Source: Chitinophaga pinensis
GTDB lineage: Bacteria; Bacteroidota; Bacteroidia; Chitinophagales; Chitinophagaceae
DNA length: 64,000 bases
Assembly (NCBI GenBank): GCA_902167325.1
Contig: LR632930.1
Coordinates: forward strand, 4,402,001 to 4,466,000
Direction of reading: 5' to 3'
Part shown: piece by piece, positions 24,990 through 32,953 of the stretch
How positions within the stretch are numbered: the stretch's first letter is position 1
Layout: each line of letters opens with the position of its first letter
Position numbers and translations under genes: made by a program
The notes under the pieces: generated by a model
Databases searched by the model: none
Told to the model about the DNA's origin: nothing
The model's input: the letters and a program-made list of their open reading frames with translations, nothing else

Positions 24990-26689
24990 GTTATGCCGAC
25001 TGGGCTGTGCTGGGGCTAACCCTCACCATCATTATCCTGTATGGTGTCTGGAAAAGCCGCGGCCAGCAAAACCTCGACAGTTACTTCCTCGGAAACCGTT
25101 CCGTGCCCTGGTACATCGTGCTGCTCTCCATTATGGGCACACAGGCCAGCGCTATTACTTTCATCAGTGCACCCGGACAGGCGTATACCGACGGTATGCG
25201 GTTCGTACAATATTACTTCGGATTGCCCATCGCTATGGTGGTCATCTCTGCTGTGTTTGTACCCATCTATCACCGGCTGAAAGTGTATACGGCCTACGAG
25301 TACCTCGAGAGCAGGTTCGACCTGAAAACACGCACCCTCACATCTTTCCTCTTCCTGCTGCAACGCGCCCTTTCCACAGGGATCAGTATCTATGCGCCGT
25401 CTATCATCCTGTCGTCACTGTTGGGATGGAATATTTACTACACCAACATCTTCATGGGCGGACTGCTCATCATTTACACCATGTACGGCGGTACCAAGGC
25501 CGTATCGTATACGCAGTCGCTCCAGTTGGGGATCATTTTCCTGGGGATGTTCCTTGCGGGATATATGGTGGTGAAACTGCTGCCGCCGGAGATAGGATTC
25601 TCCGAAGCATTGCATGTTTCCGGGAAAATGGGTAAGCTGAATGTGATCGTGACGGACTTTGACCTGAAAGACCGGTACAATATCTGGAGCGGGGTCATAG
25701 GCGGGTTCTTCCTTGCCCTGTCTTACTTCGGGACCGACCAGAGCCAGGTAGGGCGCTACCTCACCGCCCGCGACCTTACCGAGAGCCGTATGAGCCTGCT
25801 CATGAACGGACTGGTAAAAGTGCCCATGCAGTTCCTTATTATGCTGATAGGTGCACTGGTTTTCGTGTTTTACCTGTATTTCAAAGCGCCCCTCAACTTC
25901 AACGAAGGCCTCATCCGCCAGGTACACCAGTCAGAGTACGCCCCGCAGATGAAAGTGCTGGAGCAACGCTACGATTCCCTCGACATCGTGAAACAGGGAC
26001 AGGTAAAAGCCCTTGCCACCGCGCTTAATACCGATAATGAAACGGTTATCCGAGATGCTCAGGCCAGCCTCAAAGCTTCTGAAGCCGTATCAGACAAGAT
26101 CCGGGGCGAAGCCAAAGACCTTATTAAGAAATCGAATCCCGCTGCGGATACGAACGATACCAACTACATCTTCCTGCACTTTGTGGTGAACAGCTTACCC
26201 AAAGGGCTGGTAGGCCTGCTGATCGCTATTATCTTCCTCGCATCCTGGGGCAGCATCGCCGCAGCGCTCAACTCGCTGGCATCCACTACCATGGTGGATG
26301 TGTACAAGCGCATGTACAAGCCTAATGCTACCGATGAGCAATACCTCCGTGCCTCCAAATTCTGGACGCTCATCTGGGGGGTGTTCTCTATTGCCGTGGC
26401 GTTGTTTGCTACTAACCTCGGCAGTCTGATCGAGGCGGTGAACATTTTGGGGTCGTTGTTTTACGGTACCATCCTCGGGATCTTCGTTGTTGCGTTTGGC
26501 ATGAAGTGGGTCAGGGGGCATGCGGTGTTCTGGGGAGCGCTGGCTGCAGAGCTGGGTGTGATCGTGATCTACAAGCTCGATGTGGTGTCTTTCCTCTGGC
26601 TCAACCTCATAGGTTGCGTACTGGTAATGGCTTTTGCTGCTATCCTGCAGCCTTTAATGTCTAAACCAACTGAAAATACACCTGCCTGA
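24986..26689 (+). CDS. Sodium:solute symporter (SSS family)
   Basis: 567 aa, about thirteen membrane helices. It has the SSS hallmarks: YFLGNRSVPWYIVLLSIMGT near the N-terminus, RALSTGISIYAPSIILS, GGTKAVSYTQSLQLGII, and SYFGTDQSQVGRYLTARD in the middle. A charged, partly coiled insertion (about residues 320-390) precedes the last helices. The family imports sugars, sialic acid, proline or related solutes with Na+. The ATG at 24986 is chosen over an in-frame start 51 bp upstream because it overlaps the preceding stop codon and gives the family N-terminus. Confidence 0.9.
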   Translation: MSYADWAVLGLTLTIIILYGVWKSRGQQNLDSYFLGNRSVPWYIVLLSIMGTQASAITFISAPGQAYTDGMRFVQYYFGLPIAMVVISAVFVPIYHRLKVYTAYEYLESRFDLKTRTLTSFLFLLQRALSTGISIYAPSIILSSLLGWNIYYTNIFMGGLLIIYTMYGGTKAVSYTQSLQLGIIFLGMFLAGYMVVKLLPPEIGFSEALHVSGKMGKLNVIVTDFDLKDRYNIWSGVIGGFFLALSYFGTDQSQVGRYLTARDLTESRMSLLMNGLVKVPMQFLIMLIGALVFVFYLYFKAPLNFNEGLIRQVHQSEYAPQMKVLEQRYDSLDIVKQGQVKALATALNTDNETVIRDAQASLKASEAVSDKIRGEAKDLIKKSNPAADTNDTNYIFLHFVVNSLPKGLVGLLIAIIFLASWGSIAAALNSLASTTMVDVYKRMYKPNATDEQYLRASKFWTLIWGVFSIAVALFATNLGSLIEAVNILGSLFYGTILGIFVVAFGMKWVRGHAVFWGALAAELGVIVIYKLDVVSFLWLNLIGCVLVMAFAAILQPLMSKPTENTPA

Positions 26690-26710
26690 TTCGGCAGATA
26701 AGTTATAAAG

Positions 26711-26746
26711 AAAGAGGATGCCTTAAACGGGCATCCTCTTTTGTTT
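26711..26746 (+). terminator. Terminator of the symporter operon
   Basis: Arms AAAGAGGATGC and GCATCCTCTTT, then TTGTTTT. Its arms nearly repeat those of the convergent terminator at 26798-26829. Confidence 0.85.
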
Positions 26747-26748
26747 TA

Positions 26749-26792
26749 TGTACGCCTTTCATCGCACCCCATGCGTGACCAGTGTATGACCC
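26749..26792. repeat. Possible short 11-bp periodic array
   Basis: Four 11-bp units can be drawn; only the last two match well (7 of 11). Included because it lies between convergent terminators like the longer arrays. Confidence 0.25.
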
Positions 26793-26829
26793 ATAAAAAA
26801 GAGGATGTCCCAAATGGAACATCCTCTTT
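26793..26829 (-). terminator. Terminator of the DUF2911 gene (minus strand)
   Basis: Arms AAAGAGGATGT / ACATCCTCTTT at 26798-26808 and 26819-26829. The A-run on the left gives the minus-strand T-run. Confidence 0.85.
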
Positions 26830-26850
26830 CTTTTATGCAGTAATTGCAGA

Positions 26851-27693
26851 TTACAGGGTAGCGATCAGCTTTTCGTTGAGGGCTACGTAGTCGTCGTTTT
26901 TAGCAGCTTTCGCCAGTTCGGTGGATTTGGCGGAAGTGGCTTTAGCACCGGCTTTATCACCGGCTTTAGCCTGCATGCGGGCTTTCTGGTAGTACATCCA
27001 GAAGGCTTTGGCATTGTTAGGTTCAGCCAGCGCAGCGTCCATCCACTTGATAGCCTGGTTCACATCGCGGCCAGACTCGAAGTAGTACATAGCCGCCTGG
27101 AAGTAAGGCTTCTTGTCGGTTTTCATACCTTCTTCGATAGAGGCCATGATCTTACCGTCGATATCAGCGGTGATCTCTACAGGGATCATGATACGGTCCC
27201 ACAGGAACATCATCGTCATCGCATTCGGACGAACATCGCCGAAGGTGATCATGAATGATTCAATAGGGAAGGGGAGTTCCTGCGGCTCGGTAGTGAAACG
27301 GGCCACATCTTCTTCCTGTTTGTAACCATCAATACCCCAGTTTTTCAGGCCTTTGTTGATGATGATTTCCCAGCTGTTATGACCGGGGATGGCGTAGATC
27401 ACGTATTCGCCGGCGGGCACAGGTTTGCCGTTCAGCTTTACGTCTTCTCCGAATTTAATGCGGGTAGCGGCATTGGCACCCATGCGCCAGATCTTGTTGT
27501 AAGGCACCAGGTCGCCCATAATGGTACGGCCTTTCACCGCAGGGCGGGAGTAGGTTACTTCAACAGAAGACAGGGCAAAGTCCTGCTTGATAGTCTGGCC
27601 AGGGCTGGGCGCGGGCATCTTAACCTGTGCCTGGGCTGTAACGGACATCACGCCGAAAGCCGCGGCAGTGAGGAACGCGGATAGTTTTTTCAT
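26851..27693 (-). CDS. DUF2911 periplasmic protein with TPR-like C-terminus
   Basis: 280 aa with a signal peptide (KKLSAFLTAAAFGVMSVTAQAQ). The DUF2911 domain follows: SPGQTIKQDFALSSVEVTYS, KGRTIMGDLVPYNKIWRMGA, and PVPAGEYVIYAIPG, all well conserved in this Bacteroidota family. The C-terminal 90 residues are alpha-helical and repeat-like (AMYYFESGRDVNQAIKWMD), resembling TPR units. Function unknown; DUF2911 proteins are abundant exported proteins. It lies downstream of the response-regulator gene on the same strand, but a 38-bp gap and its own terminator leave cotranscription open. Confidence 0.88.
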   Translation of the reverse strand: MKKLSAFLTAAAFGVMSVTAQAQVKMPAPSPGQTIKQDFALSSVEVTYSRPAVKGRTIMGDLVPYNKIWRMGANAATRIKFGEDVKLNGKPVPAGEYVIYAIPGHNSWEIIINKGLKNWGIDGYKQEEDVARFTTEPQELPFPIESFMITFGDVRPNAMTMMFLWDRIMIPVEITADIDGKIMASIEEGMKTDKKPYFQAAMYYFESGRDVNQAIKWMDAALAEPNNAKAFWMYYQKARMQAKAGDKAGAKATSAKSTELAKAAKNDDYVALNEKLIATL

Positions 27694-27731
27694 ATTGATT
27701 TTGTTGTTTTTTATGAATAATTGCGTATTCC

Positions 27732-28391
27732 TTATTCGATAAGCCCGTTCCGGAAGGCATAAAGTACGAGGCCCACGGTGTTCTTTACACCCAGCTTCTC
27801 CAGCAGCTTCTGCCGGAGTCCTTCCACCGTACGGGGACTGAGATAGATCTGCTCGGAGATCTCCTGCGTGGTCTGTTCACCGCAGATCAGCTTCAGCACT
27901 TCCAGCTCACGGTCTGTCAGCTGCACTTCGTTCTTGAAGGTAGGCTTAAACTGTTGCTTGTTTTTATGCAGTACTTTTTTGAGGAGGGCCAGGTTCACAT
28001 TTTCGTTGAAATAGAACCCCTTTTCGTACGTGGTACAAATGGCTTCGTAGATCTCTTCCGGTTCACTGTTCTTGAGCAGGTAGGCGTTGGCACCGTTCTC
28101 TACGAGATGGACGATAAAGTTATCGTCTTCATACATCGTGAGGATAATGATCTTTACATGCGGGTATTTTTCCCTGACTTTAATGGTAGCCTGGATTCCG
28201 TCCATTTTGGGCATCTTCAGGTCCATAAGGATCACGTCAGGCTGCTGTTCCTGCATGATTTGCAATAAATGTTCACCGTCTTCCGCTTCGAATACGACGT
28301 TGATGTTTTCGTAAGGGGTGAGGGTATTGATGACCCCGCTCCTGAAAATCTTGTGGTCGTCTGCGATTGCGACCTTTATCGGCAGCAGCAT
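27732..28391 (-). CDS. LuxR/NarL-family response regulator
   Basis: 219 aa. The receiver domain (residues 5-125) has the acidic pair DD (11-12) and phospho-acceptor Asp57 in VILMDLKMPKMDG, with a conserved lysine further on (YLLKNSEPEE). The LuxR-type HTH (about 155-215) has LTDRELEVLKLICGEQTTQE and LSPRTVEGLRQKLLEKLG. It is the last gene of a four-gene leftward operon, 19 bp after the histidine kinase, its evident partner. Targets are unknown; the perfect inverted repeat at 30499-30518 upstream of the operon is one candidate. Confidence 0.93.
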   Translation of the reverse strand: MLLPIKVAIADDHKIFRSGVINTLTPYENINVVFEAEDGEHLLQIMQEQQPDVILMDLKMPKMDGIQATIKVREKYPHVKIIILTMYEDDNFIVHLVENGANAYLLKNSEPEEIYEAICTTYEKGFYFNENVNLALLKKVLHKNKQQFKPTFKNEVQLTDRELEVLKLICGEQTTQEISEQIYLSPRTVEGLRQKLLEKLGVKNTVGLVLYAFRNGLIE

Positions 28392-28410
28392 ACTTATTTT
28401 TTAGTGATGG

Positions 28411-29205
28411 CTAAGCAACAGGCTGATAGTTCTCCACCTTGATTTCGGCAATGGTGCCTTTAGGCGGATTTTGTACAAAGGTGATGTTTCCCCCGATAAT
28501 ATTCAAACGGCTTTCGATATTTTTTAAACCCAGGTGGCCCGTCTTATGCCGGGAACTCTCAAAATTCTCGATCAGCTGGCCGTTTCCATCGTCTTCCACC
28601 CGGATAGTGAGGAGCTGGGGGGTGCTTTGGTAGGTTATCAGTACTTTCTCGGCTTCGGCATGTTTGAGGATATTGTTCATCAGCTCCTGTACCACGCGGT
28701 ACACGTTCAGTGCCTTTTCCCGGTCTACCGGGTAGTCACTGCCATCGGTCCTGAACAGGATGCCGATCTGCCGGTTCTTGTTCATGATGCTGGCAAAGGA
28801 GTCTAACGCATGGCTGAGTCCGAGGTTTTCGAGAGTAGTGGGGTGGAGGCTCTGGGAGATGAAGCGGAGCTGCTGGATGATGGTATCCGCAAACTCCTTG
28901 GTTTCCTTGATCTTCTCTTTTTCTCCGTTGCCCGCAAGCTGCTGGAGGTGGTTGAGACTGAGTTTGAGGACAGACAGCTGGGCGCCTACTTCGTCGTGCA
29001 GGTCTTCCGCAATCCTTTTGCGTTCAATTTCCTGTCCTTTCAGCACGGCCACGAGGCGTTCCTTCTGCAGCTGAAGGTCTTTATCCTTCAGGATCAGCTT
29101 ATATTGTATCACCTGCTTTTGTTGCAAGACCACCATGATGACCACAAAGATACCCAGGCTCATCATGACGATCGTACCCGCCAGAATTAAGTGCAGCGTG
29201 TTCAT
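28411..29205 (-). CDS. Membrane histidine kinase, HisKA_3 type
   Basis: 264 aa from the ATG at 29205, which overlaps the stop of the upstream membrane-protein gene (ATGA). One N-terminal membrane helix (about 6-27), a coiled linker (28-58), then the dimerisation/phospho-acceptor motif ERKRIAEDLHDEVGAQLS with His70, and an HATPase domain with VQELMNNILKHA and DDGNGQ, ending in GGNITFVQNPPKGT. No sensory domain of its own, so the 7-helix neighbour may provide sensing. NarL/LuxR-type regulator follows. Confidence 0.92.
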   Translation of the reverse strand: MNTLHLILAGTIVMMSLGIFVVIMVVLQQKQVIQYKLILKDKDLQLQKERLVAVLKGQEIERKRIAEDLHDEVGAQLSVLKLSLNHLQQLAGNGEKEKIKETKEFADTIIQQLRFISQSLHPTTLENLGLSHALDSFASIMNKNRQIGILFRTDGSDYPVDREKALNVYRVVQELMNNILKHAEAEKVLITYQSTPQLLTIRVEDDGNGQLIENFESSRHKTGHLGLKNIESRLNIIGGNITFVQNPPKGTIAEIKVENYQPVA

Positions 29206-29876
29206 GATCTCGCTCTTTTGAGTTTTTGGAGCCCAATATAAAAAACAATCACCTGAATTATGCCCGCAACCCATACGAGGCCCTGTATTATCCGGAATAT
29301 ATTGATGATTTCCGGGCCGGGCTCGTCGTTTAATAGGATGTTGAAAGAGAGGTAGAGGAGGAAGCTGCAGCAATGATTCACAAACAAACCGGAGTTAAAC
29401 CAGAATGCCGGGATCGATGTGATTAAAATGGAGCGCTCAATGAGGGATTCGTCGCGGACCAGTTGCATAAAGAACAGGATACCGTAAACGATGAGCACGA
29501 AAGTGCGGAAGGCAACGAAGATGGAACTGAAGCCGTTAGGGCCTCCGATCCAGAAGAAGTCTAGGGCAAATACGAGGGTGGTGACCGGGATCAGCCATCC
29601 GATAATCTTTTTGGTAAAGGGCTTTTTGAGGATTTTCCTGTAATAGAAAGATAAAATATAGAAACCGACCAGTGACATGATGGAATGCCAGGCAAGGTTA
29701 TGTTTAAAAATACGGGAAAGGAGATCGGCTCCAACGTTCAGTATCACGATATAGATGAGATACACGTAAATGAGACGTTGTTCTTTATCGAACAGCCGGT
29801 AGTTTAAAGTGAAGGGGATCAAAAGCAGGATTTCGATCCCCATCATGAAGTAAAAAATATAATGATGCAGCGGCAC
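29202..29876 (-). CDS. Multi-pass membrane protein, putative sensor partner
   Basis: 224 aa with six or seven hydrophobic segments. The start appears to be GTG at 29876 (next ATG ten codons in). No named domain is recognised. The stop overlaps the start of the histidine kinase and the small CPxxC protein gene ends 10 bp upstream, so it belongs to the same operon. The histidine kinase lacks its own sensor domain; by position this protein could supply it. Conserved-looking residues sit in loops (NYRLFDKEQR, FWIGGPNGFSS). Confidence 0.55.
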   Translation of the reverse strand: MPLHHYIFYFMMGIEILLLIPFTLNYRLFDKEQRLIYVYLIYIVILNVGADLLSRIFKHNLAWHSIMSLVGFYILSFYYRKILKKPFTKKIIGWLIPVTTLVFALDFFWIGGPNGFSSIFVAFRTFVLIVYGILFFMQLVRDESLIERSILITSIPAFWFNSGLFVNHCCSFLLYLSFNILLNDEPGPEIINIFRIIQGLVWVAGIIQVIVFYIGLQKLKRARS

Positions 29877-29886
29877 TTAGTAGGCT

Positions 29887-30294
29887 TTATCCGTTGGATT
29901 CGTCGGTGTCAGTGTTCAGGGGGTTTGCTTTAGCGCAATCAAAGGGGCAGAGTATTTCGCTGGTGAGAATGTCGCCGTCGCGCGGACCAGTATCTTTATC
30001 CAGTGTGCGGGTAGCAGGGGTGAGCATATCATCGCCATTTTCATCGGTTGCCACAACTACGAACTTCTTGTCTCGTTTGCCATCACCATCCATGTCCAGA
30101 CCATAATACACACGTATACCTACGGCGCCTTCTTTAGACAGCAGCTGCTGGAGCTTATCGGCACCAAAGAACTGAGACATAAGAGGCTCGGCGTGCTTCT
30201 TCCGTTCCACCTGATCTATCCGGTACTCCTTCGTGAGCTTTGCGCCCTTTGCGAGGGAAATGAACTTTCCGCTCTGTTTACTGAATTTTGCCAT
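29887..30294 (-). CDS. Small acidic protein with DxDGDGxxD motif and C-terminal CPxxC
   Basis: 135 aa from the ATG at 30294. A basic N-terminal third is followed by VGIRVYYGLDMDGDGKRDKK, whose DMDGDGKRD matches a calcium-binding (EF-hand/thrombospondin-3-like) loop, then VVVATDENGDDML and a C-terminal CPFDC..ANPL. From memory, short proteins with this IRVYYGLD...NGDD...CPxxC layout are common in Bacteroidota, often near two-component genes, and have no assigned function; I cannot verify this here. No signal peptide or membrane segment. The frame is open for 139 codons upstream, but those are poor quality sequence. Confidence 0.6.
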   Translation of the reverse strand: MAKFSKQSGKFISLAKGAKLTKEYRIDQVERKKHAEPLMSQFFGADKLQQLLSKEGAVGIRVYYGLDMDGDGKRDKKFVVVATDENGDDMLTPATRTLDKDTGPRDGDILTSEILCPFDCAKANPLNTDTDESNG

Positions 30295-30724
30295 TGTTAA
30301 ATTTTTTGCGTTAGTAATAATGAAACTGAAAATATCGCGGGTAAAATTATCATAAAAACGCAGTTCTCCTACTCCCCGGGCATAAATCCTTTTTATGGCT
30401 GTTGGGCATTGAATATCAGGAGAAATTACTGCCATTGCGGATTTGGGGTGATTAGGGCATGCGGAGGGAAGCGGTATTATCCGTAATCTCCCCTCCAAAA
30501 TGCGTAGAAGTACGCATTCGGTATTTCGCGGGGTTGAACGCTTGATTAAGGAGCTAATTCTCTCAACCTTTGCGATGTGGACTATTGACCATGTAGACAG
30601 TGCAACAGAAGGCCTTTCTACCATAGTTTGTTTCGTTAGTATGCAGAGGGCAGCCGGAAGCCCCAAACCGGATAGTAACAGAGCGTAACCCCCCAAAATG
30701 TAAAGAACCAAAAGTGCAATCGCT
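30295..30724. other. Divergent intergenic region with a perfect inverted repeat
   Basis: 430 bp between the signalling operon and the transthyretin-like gene. It contains the 8+4+8 inverted repeat at 30499-30518. I find no clear TAnnTTTG box and no supported gene. Confidence 0.6.
30499..30518. promoter_or_regulatory. Candidate operator: perfect palindrome AATGCGTA-GAAG-TACGCATT
   Basis: Perfect 8-bp arms around a 4-bp centre, about 205 bp from both divergent start codons. A dimeric regulator such as the LuxR-type protein of the operon could bind it; a small hairpin is the alternative. Confidence 0.35.
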
Positions 30725-31612
30725 ATGAGTTACCTTTTAATTGGCAACATCTCTGCGTTGATCTGTGAGGAGTGTATGGAACCCCTGGCCGACGCGCGCA
30801 TCAGGATTTACCTGCCCGAAGGCCCACACGACCCCGATGTTCTGGCCCGCGGAATCTTCAAAGATCTGCACCAGATCCCCGGTACCGAGGTTCGCGCCAA
30901 ATCGGAACGCCTCCTCGCTGAAGCCGAACTGGACAGTAACGGTAATTTCTGCCTGTCCTGGGACGAGCTCCACCTGTTCACCGAACCGCTGGAACTCGAC
31001 ATCTGCCTCAACAGTGTGCCCGGAGCACGCAACACCAGAGATGGAAGGGCACAGTATCATCTGAGCACCTTCGTGCCACATTGGAAAAGAGACCGCGACA
31101 AGTACCTCGCCGCTTTTGCGTACGTGGTGCCTGCCGAAAAATGGTCTGCCATCCGCCGCGATTTTGGCGCCTGGGCCATTGCCGGAACCGTCCGCCATGC
31201 AGACACCGGCGAAGCCCTGAGAACCGTAAGAGTCGAAGCCTACAACGCCCTCAACGATCAACTGCTGGGCCGCGGCTACACCAACGAGCTGGGTAAGTAC
31301 AAACTGTACTTCTCCCGCGATAAGCTCACCGGTAGCCGCATGATGCAGATCATCCGCGATGGACGCTACGGCATCACCGACTCACCGGACGTCTACTTCA
31401 GGATCTTCGACCGCGGTATTCCCGTTCTCGAAGAAGACGGTTCAAAAGCACAGCGCCCGGAAAGACTGCGGATCGCCCACTGCTCGCGGCAGAACCTGCA
31501 CGCCAGGCCTGCAACCCAACCCCGAAAACCCGGCACCTTCACCGGATGGATCAACGGATTCATCTCCGGAAAGGTCAGAACCCAGCATAAGGGCCGGTAT
31601 GTTTCGTATTAG
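30725..31612 (+). CDS. Transthyretin-like domain protein, function unknown
   Basis: 295 aa, cytoplasmic by appearance (no signal peptide). The N-terminal half (1-140) resembles a beta-rich module beginning LIGNISALICEECMEPLADA. The second half has IAGTVRHADTGEALRTVRV and LGRGYTNELGKYKLYF, the pattern of carboxypeptidase-regulatory/transthyretin-like folds. The N-terminal LICEECMEPLADARIRIYLP looks like a degenerate copy of the same fold, so the protein may be a tandem of two. The basic tail (after 260) is low in order. It is divergent from the signalling operon; a functional link is possible but untested. Confidence 0.5.
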   Translation: MSYLLIGNISALICEECMEPLADARIRIYLPEGPHDPDVLARGIFKDLHQIPGTEVRAKSERLLAEAELDSNGNFCLSWDELHLFTEPLELDICLNSVPGARNTRDGRAQYHLSTFVPHWKRDRDKYLAAFAYVVPAEKWSAIRRDFGAWAIAGTVRHADTGEALRTVRVEAYNALNDQLLGRGYTNELGKYKLYFSRDKLTGSRMMQIIRDGRYGITDSPDVYFRIFDRGIPVLEEDGSKAQRPERLRIAHCSRQNLHARPATQPRKPGTFTGWINGFISGKVRTQHKGRYVSY

Positions 31613-31645
31613 TACCGCCAATGTTGGAAAGCCCCAAATATCAAC

Positions 31646-31693
31646 AAACAGCTGCCCGCCCCCCCAAGCCTCATAGGGTAGCTGTTTTTTTTC
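31646..31693 (+). terminator. Terminator of the transthyretin-like gene
   Basis: AAACAGCT (31646-31653) pairs with AGCTGTTT (31680-31687), extended by CCC/GGG, and is followed by T. Long loop. Confidence 0.6.
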
Positions 31694-31799
31694 CTTCCCA
31701 ACGTACAGACAGATCCCTATATATCCCCCAACCCGGTAAGGTCACCAGACCGCCGGGCGTTATATAAGCCTTCATTCTTCAGCAAATAACCATGATTGT

Positions 31800-32720
31800 T
31801 TACCGGTGAAACCCCGGATGGAACTGCACCAGCATATCCCGGAGGTACTCCCGGTTCAGGTGCGTATAGATCTCCGTGGTAGTGATACTCTCGTGCCCCA
31901 GCATCTCCTGCACCGCCACCAGATCTGCCCCGCCTTCCACCAGGTGCGTGGCAAAGGAATGCCGGAAGGTATGGGGAGAAATGTTCTTCTTAATATTCGC
32001 CATCATCGCCAGTTGCTTGATAATGAGGAAGATCATTACCCGCGTTAACCCCTGGCCCCGGCGGTTCAGGAACAGGATATCCTCGTGCCCCTTCTTTATC
32101 TTATAAAACTGCCGGTACTGCTGTATATATATATTAATATGCTCCATCGCAGTTTTACCAATGGGTACCAGCCTTTCTTTATCTCCCTTCCCCAACACCC
32201 TGATATACCCTTCCGTAAAATGCAGCTGGCTCAGCTGTAGCCCCACCGCCTCGCTCACCCTCAGCCCGCAGCAATACATCGTTTCCAGAATAGCCACGTT
32301 GCGCTGTACCAAATCGGGGTTTGTACCCTTGGGATCGAGGGTAGGCACCAGGGAGATGATGAGATCGATTTCTTCCACACTGAGAAAGTCCGGCAGCTTA
32401 CGGGCCGTTTTGGGGGCCTCCAGCAACTGGGAAGGGTCGTGGGGGATCAGGTCTTCCAGCTGCAGGTACCGGAAAAAGGTACGGATACCGGATATCATAC
32501 GGGCCTGACTGCTGGCCGTCATCCCCAGCTCCGCCGCCCAGCGCACACATCCTTCCAGCTCCGTAAGGGTAATGGCATCCGGGGAAACCGGCTTCTCCGC
32601 CTGCACGAGGTATCGGGTCAATATCCTTACATCCCGCTCATATGCTTCAATGGTATTTTGCGACAGCGACCGCTCCACCCGAAGGTGTGCCCTGAACCCG
32701 TTAATCGATGCATCCCACAT
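31800..32720 (-). CDS. xerD: Site-specific tyrosine recombinase XerD
   Basis: 306 aa. The N-terminal SAM-like core-binding domain (FRAHLRVERSLSQNTIEAYERD) is followed by the catalytic domain with Arg in CGLRVSEAVGL, His-x-x-Arg in SPHTFRHSFATHLVEGGADL, His in LGHESITTTEIYTH, and the nucleophile tyrosine in that last motif. XerD resolves chromosome dimers with XerC at dif. Length and motifs are those of the housekeeping enzyme rather than of an integrative element; no att sites or cargo genes adjoin it. Confidence 0.93.
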   Translation of the reverse strand: MWDASINGFRAHLRVERSLSQNTIEAYERDVRILTRYLVQAEKPVSPDAITLTELEGCVRWAAELGMTASSQARMISGIRTFFRYLQLEDLIPHDPSQLLEAPKTARKLPDFLSVEEIDLIISLVPTLDPKGTNPDLVQRNVAILETMYCCGLRVSEAVGLQLSQLHFTEGYIRVLGKGDKERLVPIGKTAMEHINIYIQQYRQFYKIKKGHEDILFLNRRGQGLTRVMIFLIIKQLAMMANIKKNISPHTFRHSFATHLVEGGADLVAVQEMLGHESITTTEIYTHLNREYLRDMLVQFHPGFHR

Positions 32721-32953
32721 GGGCGTAAAAATAGCGGAATGATTTCACATATGTCTTTGTATTAAACAATTATAGTATTTAACCTGCCTAAATTGGATAA
32801 AACGCCCATAAAATCGCCGCTTCTTGAATATATTTCACAAATCAGTTTGAATAATTAGAAATAAACGAAGGAAAAACTGCATTCTTTTACTACTTTTATA
32901 CCCGCTGATTTTTAGCATAAATGTTAAATTGATTGTCTGAACTTACCACAGTT

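Noticed and set aside
30295..30711. N-terminal extension of the CPxxC protein (139 codons)
   Set aside because: The extension has no domain character and crosses the palindrome at 30499-30518; the ATG at 30294 gives a compact typical protein.
31690..31799. Possible 11-bp array after the transthyretin-like gene
   Set aside because: No two neighbouring units match well; only the position between convergent genes is right.
31800..32720. XerD as the integrase of a genomic island
   Set aside because: Motifs and length are those of the housekeeping recombinase, and no att repeats, tRNA or cargo genes flank it.
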